From Bog-473 sp963821755 (GTDB lineage: Bacteria > Actinomycetota > Acidimicrobiia > Acidimicrobiales > RAAP-2): DNA of 64,000 nt. The translations under genes were made by a program, and so were the position numbers. Of the stretch, positions 8,841-16,891 are shown piece after piece; positions within the stretch are counted from its first letter, which is position 1; the number at the start of each line of letters is the position of its first letter. The stretch spans positions 558,001 through 622,000 of the forward strand of contig CAWGEX010000003.1 of the NCBI GenBank assembly GCA_963821755.1, read 5' to 3'. Under the pieces are notes generated by a model, which searched no databases, was not told the origin of the DNA, and saw only the letters and a list, made by a program, of their open reading frames with translations.

Positions 8841-9701
8841 ATGGCGGAGGGACAGACACGCCACCCTTGGGAAGACTGGGTCTGGGACGAAACGGTGTTC
8901 GAGGGTACTGCCGGCTACTACCGGCAGGGTCGCAAACCCTACGCCCCGCACCTGGCCGATGCTCTCGCCGAGCACCTCCATCTCGATGGTCGTGGGCGCC
9001 TCCTCGACGTCGGTTGCGGGCCTGGCACCGTCGCTCTGTTCTTCGCCCATCTCTTCGAGGACGTCATTGGACTCGACCCAGATTCCGGAATGCTGGCTGA
9101 GGCACACCGAGCTGCGGCGGAGGAACGAATCATCAACGCCAGCTGGCTCCAGCTGCAAGCTGAGGACCTCCCCGGACCGCTCAGCACCTTCCGAGTCATC
9201 AGCTTCGGCCAATCGTTCCACTGGATGAACCGACCCCGGGTTGCGTCTGCCGTCCGCGAGATGCTCGATGCCAATGGCGCCGTCGTCCAAGTCGACCTTT
9301 GGCACACCAGCCCGCCGAACCAAGTGCTCCCGAGCGGCCCATACCCATCAATCCCCGAGGCGGCCATTGATGAGTTGCGTCGCCGCTGGCTCGGTCCCGA
9401 CCGCCGTGCCGGTCAAGGGTTCCGGAACACCTCGCCTGATGGGGAGGACGCGGTATTCCAGGCCGCCGGGTTCGCTCCCGAAGAACTCGTGATCGTCCCG
9501 GACGACCGAGTCCTGGAGCGTTCGGTCGAGGACGTCGTGGCCTGGGTTCTCTCTACCTCATCAACTGCACCTCACCTCTTCGGTGATCACCTGGACGATT
9601 TCGTCGAAGACCTTCGAAGCCTCTTGCTCGAGGTGTCTTCCGAAGGTCGCTTCAGCGTTGCGCTTTCAGACAACCGACTGCGGATTCGCAGGCCGCACTG
9701 A
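8841..9701 (+). CDS. Class I SAM-dependent methyltransferase
   Basis: A 286-residue protein. SAM-binding motif I is 'GRLLDVGCGPGTVALFFAHL' near residue 52, motif II is the acidic 'VIGLDPDSGMLAEA', and 'RVISFGQSFHWMNRP' near residue 120 is a typical motif of UbiE/Methyltransf_11-like small-molecule enzymes. Upstream in-frame ATGs at 8817 and 8652 exist; I chose 8841 because it gives the usual short N-terminus before 'ETVFEGTAGYYRQGR', but no start has a good ribosome-binding site. Substrate unknown. The C-terminal 100 residues contain no extra domain I recognise. Confidence 0.82.
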   Translation: MAEGQTRHPWEDWVWDETVFEGTAGYYRQGRKPYAPHLADALAEHLHLDGRGRLLDVGCGPGTVALFFAHLFEDVIGLDPDSGMLAEAHRAAAEERIINASWLQLQAEDLPGPLSTFRVISFGQSFHWMNRPRVASAVREMLDANGAVVQVDLWHTSPPNQVLPSGPYPSIPEAAIDELRRRWLGPDRRAGQGFRNTSPDGEDAVFQAAGFAPEELVIVPDDRVLERSVEDVVAWVLSTSSTAPHLFGDHLDDFVEDLRSLLLEVSSEGRFSVALSDNRLRIRRPH

Positions 9702-9787
9702 ACTTGTGTCGAACTGTCGCCCCAGCCCGGCGGCCTGGTGAAGGTTGACCAAGGACGCCAAAACAAGGTTGCCATACGATCGGAAGC

Positions 9788-10393
9788 GTGGCTAAGGCTG
9801 GAAGCATCGACGATCCCGTTTGGAGGGAGGAACCGCCACCGACTGCTAGAAGGTCATCGGTTGCCCACACGAAGCGCCATCGATGGCTCTACGCCGCCGT
9901 TCCTGTGATCATTCTTGGGGTCGGCGGGTCGTGGCTGCTGTTCCCTGGTCACGGTGAGGGCTCAGGTGATCCCGATGGAAAGATCTTGAATCAGCTCACA
10001 CCGGCGGCGTCGGCGCTGCCGGGATACGGCACCACCAGCTTGCCGTGGTCTTCGCAGCCAAGCACCTCGTCGCCGTATCTGATCAAGAGTGAACCACGAA
10101 TGGACAGTTGTGATGGGATCGCCGGCACGCAGGGTTGGTCGTCGGTAGTCGTCCAAGGGTCATTCCGCTGGGATGATTCCCACGAGGCGCTCTTTGTGAA
10201 GGTCGATTCGGGCCTCAGCGCCCTCGGATGGGACCGAAGGCAGATCCCAAGCGCCTACCAAGCAATGTGGACGAAGCGGCTGCACAACGGCAGCGTCGCC
10301 AGTGCAATGCTGAACCTGAGTGCTCTGGGCGATCCGAACTGGGAGTTCGTAGCACTCGCTCCACCCGCTGGCCGCGCAGCCAGCGGCTGTTGA
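9788..10393 (+). CDS. Membrane-anchored hypothetical protein
   Basis: A 201-residue protein beginning at GTG 9788. Residues 1-30 are cytoplasmic and basic near the membrane ('SVAHTKRHRW'). One transmembrane helix ('LYAAVPVIILGVGGSWLLF') spans about residues 33-52. The remaining 150 residues would lie outside the cell, contain two Cys ('DSCDGIAG' and the final Cys) and a 'SFRWDDSHEALFVKVDSGLS' stretch. No known family. It ends about 30 bases before palindrome copy A, which may act as its terminator. Confidence 0.6.
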   Translation: MAKAGSIDDPVWREEPPPTARRSSVAHTKRHRWLYAAVPVIILGVGGSWLLFPGHGEGSGDPDGKILNQLTPAASALPGYGTTSLPWSSQPSTSSPYLIKSEPRMDSCDGIAGTQGWSSVVVQGSFRWDDSHEALFVKVDSGLSALGWDRRQIPSAYQAMWTKRLHNGSVASAMLNLSALGDPNWEFVALAPPAGRAASGC

Positions 10394-10423
10394 CTTGGGT
10401 CTCTAGTGGACATCCCCTGCCCA

Positions 10424-10446
10424 GAGGTGCCGCATTGCGGCACCTC
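10424..10446. repeat. Perfect 23-bp palindrome, copy A of a local GTGCC-GGCAC repeat family
   Basis: Ten-base arms GAGGTGCCGC and GCGGCACCTC around ATT. It lies 30 bases after a stop codon. No T-tract follows on either strand, so it is not a classical intrinsic terminator. Related sequences at 11099, 14237 and 15441 share the GTGC..GCAC arms and the inner GCAT. Confidence 0.6.
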
Positions 10447-10572
10447 GTCCCGGTGAAGTGGGCGCATCTGAGACATCGTGGTCGATGAACAACGAAGTCC
10501 GAATTCCGCCGGTGTACACACCGGCGGAATCCATATGATCGGCAGCGCAAACGAGGAAGAGCCGAGGTAGAT

Positions 10573-11040
10573 GTGGATTCTAAGCAGACTGTCATGGCCT
10601 TGTATGGCGCATACGCCACCGGGGATGCCAACCAGATCGCCGGCTTGCTGCATGACGATGTGGTTTGGACGGCACCAGCAGGCAATGCGACACAGGTCGC
10701 GCTGGGACTCGGCCGGCCCGAGGACGCTGGGCCGCCGAATGGGGCGAATGACCTCAATCGTGAAGCCATCGTTGGTTTCATGGCGTACAACTTCGCCCGG
10801 TTCTTCGGAGGAGTCGACAACGAGTTCAAGTTGGTCGTGGCCGAAGGTGACGTGGTGGTTGTCGAACACAGACTGTCGGCAACGCTTCCAAATGGCCGGC
10901 CCTACGTCAACGACTACTGCTTCATATACGAGGTGCGTGACAACAAAGTGTGGCAGATCCGTGAGTACATGGACACGCGGGGCGGTTGGGCGCAGGTGTT
11001 CGGCGAAGGTGAACCGGCCCAGCTGATCGAGTTCGTTTGA
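10573..11040 (+). CDS. SnoaL/NTF2-like small protein
   Basis: A 155-residue protein from GTG 10573. The NTF2-like pattern is clear: an N-terminal helix ('QTVMALYGAYATGDANQIAG'), 'LLHDDVVWTAPAG' where the cone opens, and strands 'LVVAEGDVVVVEHRLSAT' and 'NDYCFIYEVRDNKVWQIREY'. SnoaL-like proteins include cyclases, isomerases and non-enzymatic binding proteins; no catalytic Asp/Tyr pair can be assigned, so only the fold is called. Cytosolic, monocistronic. Palindrome copy B follows it. Confidence 0.8.
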   Translation: MDSKQTVMALYGAYATGDANQIAGLLHDDVVWTAPAGNATQVALGLGRPEDAGPPNGANDLNREAIVGFMAYNFARFFGGVDNEFKLVVAEGDVVVVEHRLSATLPNGRPYVNDYCFIYEVRDNKVWQIREYMDTRGGWAQVFGEGEPAQLIEFV

Positions 11041-11098
11041 CGGGTAGGTAGCAACCTTATGGAAGCAACCAATAACGTCCTCTGACGGGTGCCCCGTT

Positions 11099-11115
11099 GT
11101 GCCGCATGGTGGCAC
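11099..11115. repeat. GTGCC-GGCAC palindrome, copy B
   Basis: GTGCCGCATGGTGGCAC, a five-base stem around GCATGGT. It is flanked by a further inverted pair (GACGGGTGCC at 11084 and GGCACCCCGTC ending at 11121), so the whole 38 bases can fold as a longer imperfect hairpin. It lies between two convergent gene ends (11040 and 11180), a typical bidirectional terminator position. Confidence 0.55.
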
Positions 11116-11179
11116 CCCGTCACGGCGTTCGGGGCTGCCCCCAAGGACTCCGGGTCATCAGCTCTTTGGTCTTGCTCAG

Positions 11180-11572
11180 CTACCCAGGTGGAGCAAAGAA
11201 CTCAAGCGCGATGTTGTCCGGGTCGCGGAATGACAAACCTGAGCCGTACGGCGCGTCGACAATCCCACCGTTGGTGATATCCAGCTTGTTCAGCTGACGC
11301 TCCCACTCCTCGAGCTCCGACCGGTTGGCACAGGCGAAGGCAAGATGGTCCAAGCCGGGGCGTCGTTCATCGAACGGCTCTGCGCTCTTCAGGTCCGGAA
11401 ACTGATTGATAGCAACGAGGGTGCCGCCCATGAGCCACACGACGTGGTGGAAAGGACCGGTGTCCTCATCGATCACCGGATCAGAGCCGAACAACTGCTG
11501 ATACCAAGGGCGGCTGCGCCCCAGGTCACTGACAGTGAGTGCGACGTGCGTGATTGCAGGAAACTCAGGCAT
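11180..11572 (-). CDS. VOC (glyoxalase/bleomycin resistance) family protein
   Basis: A 130-residue single-module vicinal oxygen chelate protein. AAGGAGG sits six bases before the ATG. Two beta-alpha-beta-beta-beta units are visible. 'THVALTVSDLGRSRPWYQQL' supplies the first His, 'GLDHLAFACANRSELEEW' the second, and 'GLSFRDPDNIALEFFAPPG' the terminal Glu, matching the usual metal-ligand pattern. Members range from lyases to antibiotic-binding proteins; the substrate is not evident. Convergent with the SnoaL-like gene. Confidence 0.88.
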   Translation of the reverse strand: MPEFPAITHVALTVSDLGRSRPWYQQLFGSDPVIDEDTGPFHHVVWLMGGTLVAINQFPDLKSAEPFDERRPGLDHLAFACANRSELEEWERQLNKLDITNGGIVDAPYGSGLSFRDPDNIALEFFAPPG

Positions 11573-12001
11573 TGGTGGCCTCCTTCATGGATCTTCCGGC
11601 AAGTTAGCCCAGGAGCCTTCGTCAGGAGGGGTGCGCCAATTCTTACGACTCTAGGAGGGTCTCGGGAGCGTCCCACCAGGCCGGCGGTAGGTGACGTGCG
11701 CTGCCGATCAGTCAGCCGCGCGTTCTGTGACACTGCCCGGCGGTCTCGATCACGAGCAGATCGCCGAATCGGTGGCGACGCCCGGAGCGATACGGACGGT
11801 GCGACTGCTGGCACGGGAGCGATGTAGCCGGCATTATCGACTAGCTAGTGCCAGTGGCTCGACCGACCAGCTACTCGTCTCCACGATGGTGATCAGGCGA
11901 GCTGAAAGGGCTGGCGGGGTGCCGGCCGTCATAGCGTCGCGGCAAGATTGCGCCATGCTCGCCGGCGGACCCTTCCTCGGGTGCGCTGGTGGGCCATTGC
12001 C
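11573..12001. other. Intergenic region between divergent genes
   Basis: About 430 bases between the VOC start and the phosphotransferase start. Overlapping frames exist on both strands, but they are Arg-rich shadows without a ribosome-binding site. Presumably holds promoters for both genes; no convincing -10/-35 pair was picked out. Confidence 0.4.
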
Positions 12002-12973
12002 ATGACCGGAATCGAAGCTTCGACCTCTCCCCCTCCCTTGCCGCGCTGGTTCGGACCTAGAGCCAGCCCAGATGACCCGGCCGTCTCGGCCCTGATCGCC
12101 CGCGTCGCGCGAGGGGCCGGATGGGCAGACATTGGCGGTGGGTTCAACCTCAACGTGCGGATAGACGCTGAGCCGCCGGTTGTCCTCCGGGTTCATAGGC
12201 CCTGGGTCCGCCGCGGCCGGGTAGCGGGACTGCGGCGCCTGCGGGAGCGGCTCCAGCGGACGCAAGTCCGCGTCGCTCGGCCGATTCGGATTTCCGGCTG
12301 CGACCTCCTGAGGGTCGCTGATCGTTGGGCTGAGATTGAGGAGTTCATCGATCACGTCCAGCCACGGGCGGACGAGGACTCCTACGTCCGCCTATTCGAG
12401 GAGCTCGGACGCCTTCACACTGCGCTCAAAGCAGTCTGGGAGCCCAGTCCGCCCGAACCCCTCGACGACCACAGAACCTTCGGCCAACTGCGTTACTCGG
12501 TCGGCTTCACACGCCGCAGGCTCGGACCCCGCAGCGAGCCGGTCGTGCATCGGATGCGCCAACTGACTGGCGAGCTCTCCAAGCTCCGGAAGGAGGTCGA
12601 ACTGCCATGCACTCCGATTCATGGGGACTACAAATTGGGCAACGCGGGAGAACTGTCAGACGGCTCATGGGCCACCTTCGACCTGGATTTTGCGAGGGTC
12701 AGGGAGCGGCTGTACGACATCGCGGCCAGCCTGCACCACGTCGCACAGGGCGGCGAATTGCTCGAGCCGCGACGACTGCTCGACGCCTACGAAGGCACGG
12801 CTCCGGAACCGCTGACTCGCGACGAGCACCGTTGGCTCCCCGGGGCTCTAGCCCTTGTACCCTTGCACTGGGCTGCCACCGCAGGGCTCGTGGGCGACGG
12901 CATCCACGAGGCCGAGAGCGCAATGACCGCCGCCGAGGCCTGGTGGTCGCGCCGGGCTGAACTCTCGTCGTAG
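12002..12973 (+). CDS. Aminoglycoside phosphotransferase (APH)-fold kinase-like protein
   Basis: A 323-residue protein of the APH/choline-kinase fold. The catalytic loop is 'PCTPIHGDYKLGNAG' near residue 205 (His-Gly-Asp), and the metal-binding segment is 'WATFDLDFARVRERLYDIAA' near residue 225. N-terminal nucleotide-binding strands are 'GGGFNLNVRIDAEPPVVLRV'. The start at 12002 gives a usual length; an in-frame upstream ATG at 11948 would add 18 basic residues. Substrate could be an aminoglycoside, a sugar, an amino acid or a lipid head group, so resistance should not be assumed. Divergent from the VOC gene. Confidence 0.8.
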   Translation: MTGIEASTSPPPLPRWFGPRASPDDPAVSALIARVARGAGWADIGGGFNLNVRIDAEPPVVLRVHRPWVRRGRVAGLRRLRERLQRTQVRVARPIRISGCDLLRVADRWAEIEEFIDHVQPRADEDSYVRLFEELGRLHTALKAVWEPSPPEPLDDHRTFGQLRYSVGFTRRRLGPRSEPVVHRMRQLTGELSKLRKEVELPCTPIHGDYKLGNAGELSDGSWATFDLDFARVRERLYDIAASLHHVAQGGELLEPRRLLDAYEGTAPEPLTRDEHRWLPGALALVPLHWAATAGLVGDGIHEAESAMTAAEAWWSRRAELSS

Positions 12974-13305
12974 TCCGGCGGCCGCGCTCGGGGACTGGAG
13001 TTCTCGGCCGAGCTCCGACTCCACTGAAGCGGCTGGCATGTCGCGCTAACCAACCTCTGCGATGAATCGCCGTTCCGGGCGAGGTAACGAGCGCAGCCAC
13101 GGACATGGCCGCAATAACGAACTGAGATGACACGGTGATGACAAGCGACCCAGGGAGCGAAAGTACTAGAACCCGAGAGGACAGCATCCCCCCTGGTCAG
13201 GGAGCGTGTCGGCGGAGGGACGACCACAAACCCCGACTTGATACTGTCTCCCTGGTCGTGCCCTAACTGTTCGGGGGCAGGTCGTCAGCTCGTCCGCAGG
13301 ATCGG
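12974..13305. other. Intergenic region between convergent genes
   Basis: About 330 bases between the ends of two convergent genes. Overlapping minus-strand frames here are shadows of the APH gene's opposite strand. A weak inverted pair near 13258-13280 (gtgccc/gggggca) could serve as a terminator. Nothing else is seen. Confidence 0.35.
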
Positions 13306-13962
13306 TCATCGGCGTGTGAAGGTCAGGTGGGTGACGCCGCTCGGTGACGAGACTGCCTCGAGGTTGTAGCGCTCCTCGACGCCTTCGAGGCCGTCCCAGA
13401 GACGAGCGCCGCGGCCGAGCAGGATCGGCACCTGCACGACGTGGAGGGTGTCGATGAGGTCGGCGGCGAGGAAGTCGCGGACGACCGTCGGGCCACCGCC
13501 GATGCGCACGTCGAGGTCACCGGCGGCCTCCCGAGCGAGGTCGAGTGCCTCCTGCGGAGAGGCGTCGACGAAGTGGAACACGGTGCCACCCTCCATCTCG
13601 ATCGGCGGGCGCGCGTGGTGCGTCAGCACGAACACCGGCGTGTGGAACGGCGGGTTCGGCCCCCACCAGCCCCGCCACTCGTCGTCGGTGCCGACATCGG
13701 TCCACGGGCCGGTCTGCGCACCGAACTTGCCCCGACCCATGATCTCTGCACCGAACCCGAGCTCGATCCGTTCGGCGAACGAATGGTCGACGCCGACGGT
13801 GCCACCGGCATCGCCGACCATCGAGTGCCAGAAGCGGGTAGCGAAATACCACTCGTGCAGGCGATGGCCGGCGTGGCCGAACGGGGCGTCGAACGTGATG
13901 CCCTCGCCGGTCCCGAACCCGTCCAGGGAGATCGAGAAGTTGTGGACACGGACCTGGGACAC
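13306..13962 (-). CDS. Dihydrofolate reductase-family protein (RibD C-terminal domain), second copy
   Basis: A 218-residue paralogue of the protein at 7895-8515. Strand 1 is 'VRVHNFSISLDGFGTGEGIT'. 'GAEIMGRGKFG' and 'WWGPNPPFHTPVFVLTHHAR' mirror the other copy's sequence. 'DVRIGGGPTVVRDFLAADLI' and 'VQVPILLGRGARLWDG' are the cofactor core and C-terminal motif. NADPH binding is expected from the family; substrate unknown. It stands alone rather than beside an ArsR gene. The two copies are clearly diverged, so they are not a recent duplication. Confidence 0.87.
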   Translation of the reverse strand: MSQVRVHNFSISLDGFGTGEGITFDAPFGHAGHRLHEWYFATRFWHSMVGDAGGTVGVDHSFAERIELGFGAEIMGRGKFGAQTGPWTDVGTDDEWRGWWGPNPPFHTPVFVLTHHARPPIEMEGGTVFHFVDASPQEALDLAREAAGDLDVRIGGGPTVVRDFLAADLIDTLHVVQVPILLGRGARLWDGLEGVEERYNLEAVSSPSGVTHLTFTRR

Positions 13963-14425
13963 GGCGGCCTCCGAAGCGTTGGGTGATTGCGATATGCAAC
14001 TGGTTGACGCTACCTCGGCGTCCCGCGCCCCAACCCGGACGCACCGCGTGCCAAAGATCAGCTGCGCGTCCGCTTACGAGGCCGCGGCACTCGACAAGAC
14101 GACCAGCGAGGTCGCCGGGAGCTGACCGACCTCGAACTCATCGTTCGCACGAAACCGTCGACTCGGATATCCTGCCCTGACCGCCTCTCTAGAAGCACGA
14201 TTCCGGCCGAGCGAAGCACGGTCGCCTGTCCCCGAAGTGCCCGCATTGGGGGCACGGAGTGAATCACACACTTCGCCGAGGAAGGGCCACCACGACAAGG
14301 GGAGTAACGGATGTCATTAGGGCGGAGCCTGACGGGACCCCGGCCGAACTCTGCTGGACCTGTTGGCTAGGAGAGCGATGGAAACAAAGGGTGGCAAAGT
14401 CCAGCGCTGAGATCGCCGATACACA
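13963..14425. other. Intergenic region holding palindrome copy D
   Basis: About 460 bases between divergent genes. The only structure I see is the 19-bp palindrome at 14237. Promoters for both flanking genes presumably lie here. The short frames present are Arg/Ser-rich shadows. Confidence 0.4.
14237..14255. repeat. GTGCCC-GGGCAC palindrome, copy D
   Basis: Six-base arms GTGCCC and GGGCAC around GCATTGG, preceded by GTCCCCGAA exactly as in copy C. Unlike the other three copies it is not right behind a gene end: it lies about 170 bases before the GH26-like gene. Confidence 0.55.
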
Positions 14426-15412
14426 ATGATTCTCCCACGAGCCGCCCTTGTTGCGGGTGTCTTGGCCGTCATGTTCGGCTTCGCCGCTTGCCTGCCTATA
14501 CCTCAGGGAGCGTATGTGGGTCCTGCGAACCCCGCTGGCATCTCTTCCTTCGCCAAAGCTACCGGGACGCATCCCACAATCGCCTCTGACTACCTGCCAG
14601 CAAGTAGCGGATGGTCTGGTATGGACGGAGCAAACGGGAGCCTCTCGTGGCTCTTTGCTCAGGGCTGGAATGGTAAGGGATACACACTCTCTCTCGGGGT
14701 CCCGATCATTCCCACCACTTCAAATAATACCCCAGTGGGATCTCTTCAGGCGGGATCGACTGGGACGTACAACCAATACTTCGTCACTCTCGCTCAGACA
14801 CTCATCGCCAATGGCGACGCCAATGCCGATCTTCGACTCGGTTGGGAGTTTGACGGAAACTGGTACGCATGGAACGCACTGACCCCAACCGCTGAGGGGT
14901 ACTACGCCAAATACTTCCAGCAGATTGTGACAGCGATGCGCTCGGTACCGGGGGAAGCGTTCAAGTTCGTCTGGAATCCAGATGGATCTGCCTTCGTCGG
15001 TCAGTCGGTGGTTTCGAACTACAACCCCGATCTTGCATTCCCCGGAAGCGCTTACGTCAACTACGTCGGCGTCGACATCTTCGATCAGTCATGGATCACA
15101 CCATTGACTCCGACCAATGCATGGAACGAGACCACACTGCCCGCTCTCAACGGAGCCAAGAGTTTCGCTTCGTCAGAAGGATTGCCAATCGTCATATCTG
15201 AATGGGGAGTGACCATCCGCACTGACGGTCATGGAATAGGCGATGACCCTCTGTACATAAACAACATGGTGGCATGGATGAACGCCAACGGTGTTGCGTA
15301 TGAGAGCTACTTCGACTACAACACAATTCCCTTCGGTGGCGACACGAATGCATTATTGACTGGTGGGGACTTCCCCAACAGTCTTGCGGCATTCATTGCA
15401 GACGTACCATAG
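14426..15412 (+). CDS. GH26-like beta-mannanase-type lipoprotein
   Basis: A 328-residue protein with an N-terminal signal segment ending in a possible lipobox ('FGFAACLPIP', Cys at about residue 22), so it may be membrane-tethered outside the cell. The body matches the GH26 pattern of clan GH-A. 'DLRLGWEFDGNWYAW' near residue 140 carries the acid/base Glu, 'AFKFVWNPDG' is a conserved loop, and 'LPIVISEWGVTIRTDG' near residue 255 carries the nucleophile Glu. The family cleaves beta-mannan or related beta-glycans. With the GH5-like enzyme at 2.4 kb this suggests use of plant or algal polysaccharide. Codon use is less GC-rich than its neighbours. Confidence 0.75.
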   Translation: MILPRAALVAGVLAVMFGFAACLPIPQGAYVGPANPAGISSFAKATGTHPTIASDYLPASSGWSGMDGANGSLSWLFAQGWNGKGYTLSLGVPIIPTTSNNTPVGSLQAGSTGTYNQYFVTLAQTLIANGDANADLRLGWEFDGNWYAWNALTPTAEGYYAKYFQQIVTAMRSVPGEAFKFVWNPDGSAFVGQSVVSNYNPDLAFPGSAYVNYVGVDIFDQSWITPLTPTNAWNETTLPALNGAKSFASSEGLPIVISEWGVTIRTDGHGIGDDPLYINNMVAWMNANGVAYESYFDYNTIPFGGDTNALLTGGDFPNSLAAFIADVP

Positions 15413-15440
15413 AGGGTGAACGACGAATTGCGTCCCCGAA

Positions 15441-15456
15441 GTGCGCATGGTGGCAC
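15441..15456. repeat. GTGC-GGCAC palindrome, copy C
   Basis: GTGCGCATGGTGGCAC, 28 bases after the stop of the GH26-like gene, with GTCCCCGAA before and CCCGTCCCC after. It shares GCATGGTGGCACCCCGTC with copy B. Position suggests a role at transcript ends. Confidence 0.55.
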
Positions 15457-15496
15457 CCCGTCCCCAATAGGGGCTACTTAATGACAACCTCAGCAC

Positions 15497-15946
15497 TCAG
15501 TGGTCGTGGCGGATGAGCATGACCGGACACGGCGCATGATGCGCCACGTAATCGCTGACGGAGCTGCCGAAGTGTCGGCTCAACCAGTTCTTGGCTGAGG
15601 AACCGATCACAAGCACGTCTGCGTTCATCTCGTGGGCCACTCGGACGACAGCGGCCCCCGTTGATTCGTCGTCGGGGAATAGGCGTACCTCTACCTCAGG
15701 TCCGAGCACCGCCGCCGTCCGATCGAGAGCGGATTGTCCCGCGGCGGTTGCCTTCTTCCAGTCCTCCGCCGCTTCCTTGTCGCTGATAACTGGGCCCTCA
15801 AAGCCTCCAGCGTCACTCTGGGGGTCCTCATATTCGGGGATAACCGTTACGAGTACTACCTGAGCGTCGGTGCGTAGCAGGTCTATGGCCCGACGAGCAG
15901 CGTCGATCGCAGAGTCGGAACCATCGGTTGCCACGACGATATTCAT
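15497..15946 (-). CDS. Universal stress protein (UspA family)
   Basis: A 149-residue single-domain Usp. The ATG at 15946 has GGAGG five bases upstream; an in-frame ATG four codons earlier overlaps that site. 'MNIVVATDGSDSAIDAARRA' is the standard first strand and ATP-contact Asp. 'ADVLVIGSSAKNWLSRHFGS' near residue 110 corresponds to the G-2x-G-9x-G(S/T) nucleotide loop, though the usual GxxG is replaced by GSSAKN. The end 'VAHHAPCPVMLIRHDH' is typical. Nucleotide binding is plausible but the altered loop makes it less certain. Confidence 0.88.
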   Translation of the reverse strand: MNIVVATDGSDSAIDAARRAIDLLRTDAQVVLVTVIPEYEDPQSDAGGFEGPVISDKEAAEDWKKATAAGQSALDRTAAVLGPEVEVRLFPDDESTGAAVVRVAHEMNADVLVIGSSAKNWLSRHFGSSVSDYVAHHAPCPVMLIRHDH

Positions 15947-15958
15947 GTGTTCCTCCAT

Positions 15959-16533
15959 TGATGGACGAAGAATCGATGGTCACTCCACCGCGATACACGG
16001 ATACGACCATTGGCAGTCTCGCGCCCAGGTCCGCTCAAAGTAAGGCCGCATACCAGGCAGGGGGCCACCATGCCCTCTGCCTCGGAAGTGCCTGCTTCGG
16101 TATGTGGCAGTCAATTGAGCAATCGCAGGACGCCGGAGATCACGGTGAAATACGATCCGACCAGGCGGCTCGTGTCGCTCGTATCCCGTCCCCCTAGTGC
16201 GTGTGCAGATGTAAGTGTCCGAGGATCGACTGGCAACCTTGCTCCGCGGCCCGTCGTGATGGAAATTGGCTGGTCAGAGCTTTGTGGTGCAGGTTGAACC
16301 AACGATCTCCTTCGGCCTGCTTCTTGGGTCACGCGTCGTCATTGCTCGCGAACGCACGGTGTCCCTCAACACTTTGCGGACCACACGAAGAACATCTACG
16401 TGAAGCTCGACGTGAACAGCCCTCGAGCCGCCGTTCTCCCAGGCCAGGAACTGGACCTCTTCTCGAGGATGCGAAACGCCTGAAGCTGCCGAGATGGCCC
16501 ACCTGGAGGAGTCACCTACTCCCGGTCCCCCGG
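15959..16533. other. Intergenic/degenerate interval
   Basis: About 575 bases between the stress protein gene and the LivF remnant. Short plus-strand frames contain fragments such as 'VKLDVNSPRAAVLPGQELD', but no family can be assigned. The interval is probably decayed coding sequence upstream of the ABC-ATPase remnant. Confidence 0.35.
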
Positions 16534-16860
16534 CTCGGCGAGCGCCGCAAGCAACTGGCCGGCACGCTGTCGGGTGGGGAGCAGCAGATGTTGGCCCTGC
16601 CCCGGGCCTTCGGCACCGACCCCAAGCTGGTCGTGCTGGATGAGCTGTCCATGGGACTCGCCCTCATCGTGGTCCGCCAGCCCTACGAGCTAGTGACCGA
16701 GCTGGCCACGCAGGGCTCTCGATCCTGGTCGAGTTCGCCCGAACCGTCCTGTCCATTGCCGACTCGGTGGCTCCGTCATGCTCTAAGGCCAGATCGTGCG
16801 GGCGAGGTACGCCGGCCGATCTCGAAGACGACCTCTTGTCCAGCTACCTGGGTACCCGAG
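16534..16860 (+). pseudogene. Remnant of a branched-chain amino acid ABC transporter ATPase (LivF-like)
   Basis: The plus frame from about 16534 reads 'RRKQLAGTLSGGEQQMLALP', the ABC signature, followed by Walker B 'DPKLVVLDELSMGLALIVVR'. After about 16717 the homology moves to another frame: 'EFARTVLSIADSVA' and then 'GTPADLEDDLLSSYLG', the usual LivF C-terminus. The Walker A half is missing and one frameshift breaks the rest, so this is a dead fragment. No LivG, LivH, LivM or LivK gene is nearby. It abuts the 3' end of the convergent amidohydrolase. Confidence 0.7.
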
Positions 16861-16891
16861 AGCCTGCGGCCCCCGGGTCTTCGAGTCCGCC

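Noticed and set aside
12002..12973. Aminoglycoside resistance gene
   Set aside because: The APH fold is shared by many metabolic kinases and no resistance-specific motif or context is present.
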